From contig NC_017790.1 of NCBI RefSeq assembly GCF_000252445.1, forward strand, positions 1,718,501 through 1,782,500: a stretch of DNA of 64,000 nucleotides. The letters are read 5' to 3'. Position 1 is the first letter of the stretch, and each line of letters begins with the position of its first letter. The position numbers and the translations under genes were made by a program. Shown here piece after piece: positions 58,964 through 64,000 of the stretch. Under the pieces are notes generated by a model, which ran no database searches, was not told the origin of the DNA, and saw nothing but the letters and a program-made list of their open reading frames with translations. The DNA is from Deinococcus gobiensis I-0. Its GTDB lineage: Bacteria; Deinococcota; Deinococci; Deinococcales; Deinococcaceae.

Positions 58964-59132
58964 GTTCTACTTGCCCTCTCCCCTAGCCCCCCTCCCAGTG
59001 GGCGGGGGAGTTTTTTGCTGCGCTCGGCAAGAGCCGTCCCGGACGGCAGTAGGACTACACGGCCCTGCGGCGTGACGGCTCAGGCTCGGGGCCGGATACG
59101 TGGCGCCGGAATGGCCCGCGTGGGAAGTTGGG
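58964..59132 (+). repeat. Dispersed intergenic repeat, copy C (plus orientation, partly deleted)
   Basis: Copy C starts GTTCTACTTGCCCTCTCC and keeps the CCCCTCCC hairpin, the GCTGCGCTCGGCAAGAG block, a CTGCGGCGTGACGGCTCAGG block and GGAATGGCCCGCG. The distal part is shorter than in A and B. Here the hairpin is followed by TTTTTT, so it could terminate pckA. The remaining sequence to 59306 has no other feature I could support except the promoter of the next gene. Confidence 0.72.
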
Positions 59133-59306
59133 CAGAAAGATATGGGTGGGCAGTTGGGCGACTCTGTGGAGCGGAGGGCGGCTTCCGGAAAAATCGAGCC
59201 GTGAGGTTATACGCTTACCTCTCGCTTCTCTGCCTGCGGCGAGGTCTGGCCTCTCCCTCCTCTGCGCGCCTGTTTTTCCTGCCCCCCTCTGCTACCCTGC
59301 TCCCCG

Positions 59307-60482
<1,176 letters not shown>

Positions 60483-60713
60483 TCAGACCACGAAGGCGGC
60501 CACCCCCGCCGCCTGACAGGCGCGCAGGACGGCCTGCCGGGTCACGGCGACGACCTCGGGGTCGGGGTGCGCGACGCGCAACTGTACCCGCGCGTGCCCG
60601 GCCGCGTCCTGGCCGTGCAGGGCCGTGATCCGTGCGCCGCCCGGAACGGCGAGCAGGCGCTCCAGCACCCCGGGGGCAGGCGCGCGCGGCAGGGTCACGA
60701 GTTCGGCGGGCAC
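60483..60713 (-). CDS. Small protein of unknown function
   Basis: The 76-residue product (GTG start directly after the stop of the upstream DJ-1-like gene) has two short amphipathic blocks: LERLLAVPGGARITALHGQDA and PDPEVVAVTRQAVLRACQAAGVAAFVV. The alternation resembles a ferredoxin-like small domain, but no family was recognised. Its zero-gap position behind the DJ-1-like gene supports translation. Convergent with the rRNA methyltransferase. Confidence 0.5.
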   Translation of the reverse strand: MPAELVTLPRAPAPGVLERLLAVPGGARITALHGQDAAGHARVQLRVAHPDPEVVAVTRQAVLRACQAAGVAAFVV

Positions 60714-61286
60714 TCAGGCCCCCAGGCGGCGCGCGGCGTCCCCGGCCGCGTCCTCGCCCCACAGCGCCGCCGCCACCGCCAGGGCGGCCCGCACGGCCCC
60801 CAGCCCCCCCGGCGCGGAGGTCAGGGGACCGCTGCGCCGCACCTCGCCGGGATGCAATGAGGCCGGGTCGTAGTTCCACAGGCTGTCCTCCAGCTCGGGG
60901 GGACCGCCCACCTCGCGCCCCCGCAGCAGGCCGCCCTCACCGGCCAGCAGCAGGCCGCTGCCGCTCGCCCCGGTCGGCAGCGCCGCGTGCGTGCCCAGAA
61001 AGGCCCGCAGCAGGGGGTCGCGCGCCGCCTTGGCCGCGCCGGGACCCCCGGGCAGCAGCAGGGCGCAGACCTCGGGCAGGGCGGCGTACAGCACCTGCGG
61101 CGTCATGACCAGCCCACCCGCCGTGACGATGCTGGCGCGCGAACGGTTCACGGTGCGGGTCGCGCCCTCACCGCCGCACAGCCGGCAGACCGTGACCATC
61201 GCGCCCAGCTCCAGCTCGCTGACCCCGGCGTAGACCGCCACGGCCACCACCGGCCCCTCGGCGGGGACAGGGGCGGGGTCGGTCAC
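60714..61286 (-). CDS. DJ-1/PfpI-superfamily protein lacking the nucleophile Cys
   Basis: The 190-residue protein matches the class I glutaminase-like DJ-1 fold: VVAVAVYAGVSELELGAMV (strand 1 with Glu), CALLLPGGPGAAKAARDPLL and the elbow region, which reads TGASGSGLLLAGEGGLLRG. Family members have Cys at the elbow (for example CTGAFLLA); here it is Ser or Gly, so hydrolase or glyoxalase activity is unlikely. It may be a sensor or binding protein. The start is GTG 61286. The gene upstream on this strand ends 19 nt away. Confidence 0.7.
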   Translation of the reverse strand: MTDPAPVPAEGPVVAVAVYAGVSELELGAMVTVCRLCGGEGATRTVNRSRASIVTAGGLVMTPQVLYAALPEVCALLLPGGPGAAKAARDPLLRAFLGTHAALPTGASGSGLLLAGEGGLLRGREVGGPPELEDSLWNYDPASLHPGEVRRSGPLTSAPGGLGAVRAALAVAAALWGEDAAGDAARRLGA

Positions 61287-61305
61287 GGCGTTCCGGGGCG
61301 GCGCA

Positions 61306-61503
61306 TCAGTCGCGGCCCAGGGGACGCAGGCGGTAGGCCAGCCGGGTCAGGGGCGGCCCGACCTCGCCGTCGCGCAGCAGGGCGTCGGCGGCCTCGGCGC
61401 TCAGGCGCTCCATCTTCAGGAGATAGGCGCGCAGGGTGCCGGGCCGGTCGAAGCGGCGCGGATGAGGATCGTCCCCGATCAGGAGGTCGAGCCAGGCGAT
61501 CAT
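61306..61503 (-). CDS. Small protein of unknown function, co-translated with upstream gene
   Basis: The 65-residue product starts IAWLDLLIGDDPHPRRFDRPG and is mainly helical (LRAYLLKMERLSAEAADALL). No family was recognised. ATG 61503 overlaps the upstream gene's stop (ATGA), which argues that it is real. It probably works with the acidic protein encoded upstream. Confidence 0.55.
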   Translation of the reverse strand: MIAWLDLLIGDDPHPRRFDRPGTLRAYLLKMERLSAEAADALLRDGEVGPPLTRLAYRLRPLGRD

Positions 61504-61889
61504 AGGTCGCGCAGGTCCTCCCAGAGCTGCCAGCCCACGCCCTCGGGGGTACTTTCCAGCAGCGGCCCGAGCGACTGGCTGGCGCTCTCGGCGTCGCCGT
61601 GCAGGGCGTCGTTGCCGGGACGCTCGTCGTACACGCGCAGCACCGTGAACTGGTAGAAGGTCTGCCCGGCGGTCGGCTCGCCGTTCTCGAAAAAGGCGAA
61701 GGGCGGCGTGACCTGGTCCCACAGGACGTGGGCCTCCTCCGTCTCCGAGATGCCGGGCACCGGCGCGAGGTCGAGGTCACGCGGCAGATAGTGTTCCAGA
61801 TCGACGTCGGCTCCTGCGGGATGCCAGACGTACCCCTGGAGCAGCCGGATGGCAGACCTTCCTCCGGCCTGCGGTTCAGTGGGACTCAC
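61500..61889 (-). CDS. Acidic protein of unknown function
   Basis: The 129-residue protein has IRLLQGYVWHPAGADVDLEHYLP, FYQFTVLRVYDERPGND and a final GVGWQLWEDLRDL; no family was recognised. The start is placed at GTG 61889 because TAAGAT (61902-61897) lies exactly 7 nt upstream and overlaps an in-frame ATG at 61898, the same situation as in hisZ. Translationally coupled to the 65-residue gene that follows. Confidence 0.6.
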   Translation of the reverse strand: MSPTEPQAGGRSAIRLLQGYVWHPAGADVDLEHYLPRDLDLAPVPGISETEEAHVLWDQVTPPFAFFENGEPTAGQTFYQFTVLRVYDERPGNDALHGDAESASQSLGPLLESTPEGVGWQLWEDLRDL

Positions 61890-61958
61890 GCCGCTCATCT
61901 TAACGGCAAGTGCCGGCCTGGGCGTCCCGGCTCAAGCCCGGGTCAAGGTGGCGGCCGG

Positions 61959-64000
61959 TCAGGACATACTGGGCGCGGGGTCCGGCTCTCCGGCGCCGTC
62001 CAGCCCCCGGCCCCGCCGCCCTTCCCACACCGCCAGCAGGTCGCCGGGCCGCAGGGGGCCAGTGCGCGGCCTCGACGCCGGTGGGCCGCCCGGCCCGCTC
62101 CAGCGCCGCGCCCACCTCCCGCCAGACACCTTCCCGGAAGGGCGTCAGCTCGGGGGCGGCCAGCTCGGCCCGCAGCCAGTCCAGGGGCAGCGGCGCGTCG
62201 GCCGCCGGGTCACCCGCCTGCGCGCAGGCCTCCAGGGTCAGGAGCTGGGCGTGCAGGCCGGGGTCGGGGTGGGCCACCCGCTCGCCCAGCGCCGTACCCA
62301 CGCGGCGCAGCAGGGCGTGGGCGCGGTTCACGTCGGCCAGCACCGCCCCGGGCTGCCCGGCGCGCAGCGCAGCCTCGGCGCGCGCGGCGTGGGCCTGCGC
62401 CCCGGCGTAGGGATGGTCCGTCATCGCCAGGGCGCGGCCCGCGTGGGCCAGGGCGGCGCGGGGGTCCGGCTCGGCCAGGGCCAGGGCCAGGTGCAGGTCG
62501 AAGGTCAGGACCTGTTCGCGGTCGCTGGCCCCGCTGCCCTCCCGCAGCAGCTCGCCCAGCAGCGCGCGGGCGTGCGCCAGGTCGGGGTGGTCGTTCCCGG
62601 CCCCCAGCAGGGGATGCTGGTAGCGCCGCCCCAGCCCGCGCGTCAGGTAGGCCAGCGCGGCGCGGTACACGGTGCGCCGCACCCGGTAGGCGGCCTCGGC
62701 CCGGCGCGTGCCTGCGGCGCGCAGCAGCTCCAGCGCCGCCACCACCTGCGCGAGCGCGTCGCCGGGACGGCCCAGGGCCAGCAGCACCGGCACCCCCTCC
62801 GAGAGCAGTCGGGCGCGCACCACGCCGTCGGGGCCCCCTGCTCCCGTCGGCGCGGCCAGGGCCAGGGCTTCTTCCAGCCGCCGCAGCGCCCCGGCGGGGT
62901 CGCCCAGACGGCGCAGGGCAGTCGCGGCGCGCGCGAGGCTGCGGGCCTGCTCCTCGGGGGGCGCGCCGGCCCGGCCCAGGCGTCCGGCGACGTCCAGCAG
63001 CAGGTCGCGCGCCGCCGCCGGCTGTCCCAGACGCAGCAGCAGGTCGCCTTCCTGGTAGCGGGCGCGCGCCGAGAGCAGCGGACTGTGGTCGGGCACGGCG
63101 CGCAGGTCGGCCAGGGCCTCGGTCCAGCGCCCGGCGTCCTTGGCGATCAGTCCGCGCCACAGCAGCGCCCGCGCGCCCGACCGGGCCGTGCGCGGATCGT
63201 GGACCGCCCGGGTCGCCGCCGCGAGGTCGCCGCGCCAGCGGGCCAGCGCCCCCTGCACCAGCAGCGCGTCGGCCTGCGCCGAGAGGGTCCAGGGATCGGC
63301 CGGAGCCTGCGCCGAGAGGGCGAGGCGCACCTCCGGTCCGGCGAGCTGGGCGGCGGCGGTTTCGGGGTCGCCCGCGTCCAGACGGCCCTCGGCCAGCTTG
63401 ACCCGTGCCCAGGCCCGCACCCCCCCCTCTTCCGAGGCCAGCAGGAAAAACAGCGCGTCGCGCGCCTGCGGGTGGCCGTACTCGCCGCGACCGGCATAGT
63501 GAGCGACGACCAGCTGGGCCAGTGGCCCGCGCAAGGGCAGCGGCGCCGATTCCCGCACCACCGGCCACCAGGGCGGCACAAACTGGGTGTCGTCGGGGGC
63601 CGACCTCAGCCAGGCGAGCAGCCCGGTCCAGTCGCCCCCAGCCGCCAGGGCACCGACGCGGTAGCCCCCCGGCACGTCGGCGCCCTGCGCGAGCCGCAAC
63701 CGCGCCGCCTCCAGGGCCGCCGGGGCAAGCCGGGGCCACAGCGCCCGCAGGCCTGGGGCCGCCTGCCACTCGCCGGGGCGAGTAGCGACGGGCCGCGCCT
63801 GGGCACGGGCATGCAGGGGCAGCCGGGCCAGCGGTTCACCCAGCGCCGCGTCCAGCGCCGCCTGCGGGTGGGCCTGCCCGTCCAGCGGCTCCGGCCACGC
63901 TCTGTCCAGCACCGCAAAGGCGGCGGCCAGACGGCAGATGTCGGGATCCGCCAGCCCCGCCGCGTCCGCCGGAGTCGCCCCGCCCGGGCTGCCCGCCGCC
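61959..64000 (-). CDS. Large TPR-repeat protein, partial, with a frameshift near its C-terminus
   Basis: The frame is open to the right edge of the window, so the N-terminus is outside. More than 600 residues of helical repeats are visible ([69 protein letters not shown]), typical of TPR regions in regulators or signalling proteins. Near 62054-62060 a GGGGG run interrupts the frame. Removing one base gives EAAHWPLRPGDLLAVWEGRRG and a natural end PDPAPSMS at 61959; without it the tail is low-complexity and runs to 61900. No DNA-binding or ATPase domain is visible in this part. Confidence 0.7.

Overview
The window looks like a chromosomal segment of a Deinococcus species. It is very GC-rich, it carries an archaeal-type aspartyl-tRNA synthetase (AspS2) and a bacillithiol-synthesis gene (bshA), it has LEA-like desiccation proteins, and many genes have a -10 hexamer only 6-8 nt before the start codon. 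That last feature is the mark of leaderless mRNAs, which are abundant in Deinococcus. No rRNA, tRNA, insertion sequence, phage gene or CRISPR array was found. Genus assignment is inference; no database search was possible.

Layout. 1-4.6 kb: a plus-strand cluster for breakdown of cell-wall peptides (HAD hydrolase, M19 dipeptidase, NlpC/P60 endopeptidase, dipeptide epimerase, Gfo/Idh/MocA oxidoreductase). 4.7-11.7 kb: DegV protein, bshA, sucCD, an M24 aminopeptidase, an RlpA-like protein and a YbjN-like protein. 11.74-12.02 kb: an AT-rich island with a CRP-type site, a promoter and a strong terminator, a candidate small-RNA gene. 12-18.6 kb: pepF, argC, two envelope proteins, a LEA-14-like lipoprotein and a TetR regulator, bracketed by two inverted copies of a dispersed repeat; a third copy lies at 59 kb. 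18.6-25.7 kb: cobalamin-binding-like protein, a frameshifted amidase with two secreted-protein genes, a three-gene ABC exporter operon, a protein of unknown function and a small methyltransferase. 25.7-35.4 kb: GNAT protein, old-yellow-enzyme, lrgAB, mtnN, a PatB-type lyase, DedA protein, a PadR regulator divergent from an alpha/beta-hydrolase lipoprotein with a perfect operator between them, and hisZG. 35.5-45.2 kb: intradiol dioxygenase, MoxR/metallopeptidase pair, LEA-3-like protein, PhzF-like protein, GH13 alpha-glucosidase, trans-sulfuration enzyme, PrcB-like lipoprotein. 45.3-52 kb: a minus-strand run with ccdA-ccmA-ccmB, a second DegV, two dehydrogenases, a GNAT protein and a CysQ-like phosphatase. 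52-64 kb: aspS2 with its leader, two convergent GGDEF genes, a hydrolase, pckA, an rRNA methyltransferase, small unknown genes, a DJ-1-like protein, and a TPR protein that runs off the window.

The most interesting element is the leader of aspS2 (52056-52219). A TTGACC-N17-TACACT promoter drives a leaderless 13-codon ORF, MPAALNNVNDDPR, followed by competing hairpins and an intrinsic terminator before the synthetase. In bacteria that lack asparagine synthetase, AspS2 makes the Asp-tRNA(Asn) that is amidated to Asn-tRNA(Asn). The layout therefore reads as ribosome-mediated attenuation of asparagine biosynthesis through a tRNA synthetase gene.

Other points are an operator-like motif (GAAACGRTTC) shared by the alpha-glucosidase and pckA upstream regions, three frameshifts in G/C-rich stretches, and several enzymes lacking an expected catalytic residue.
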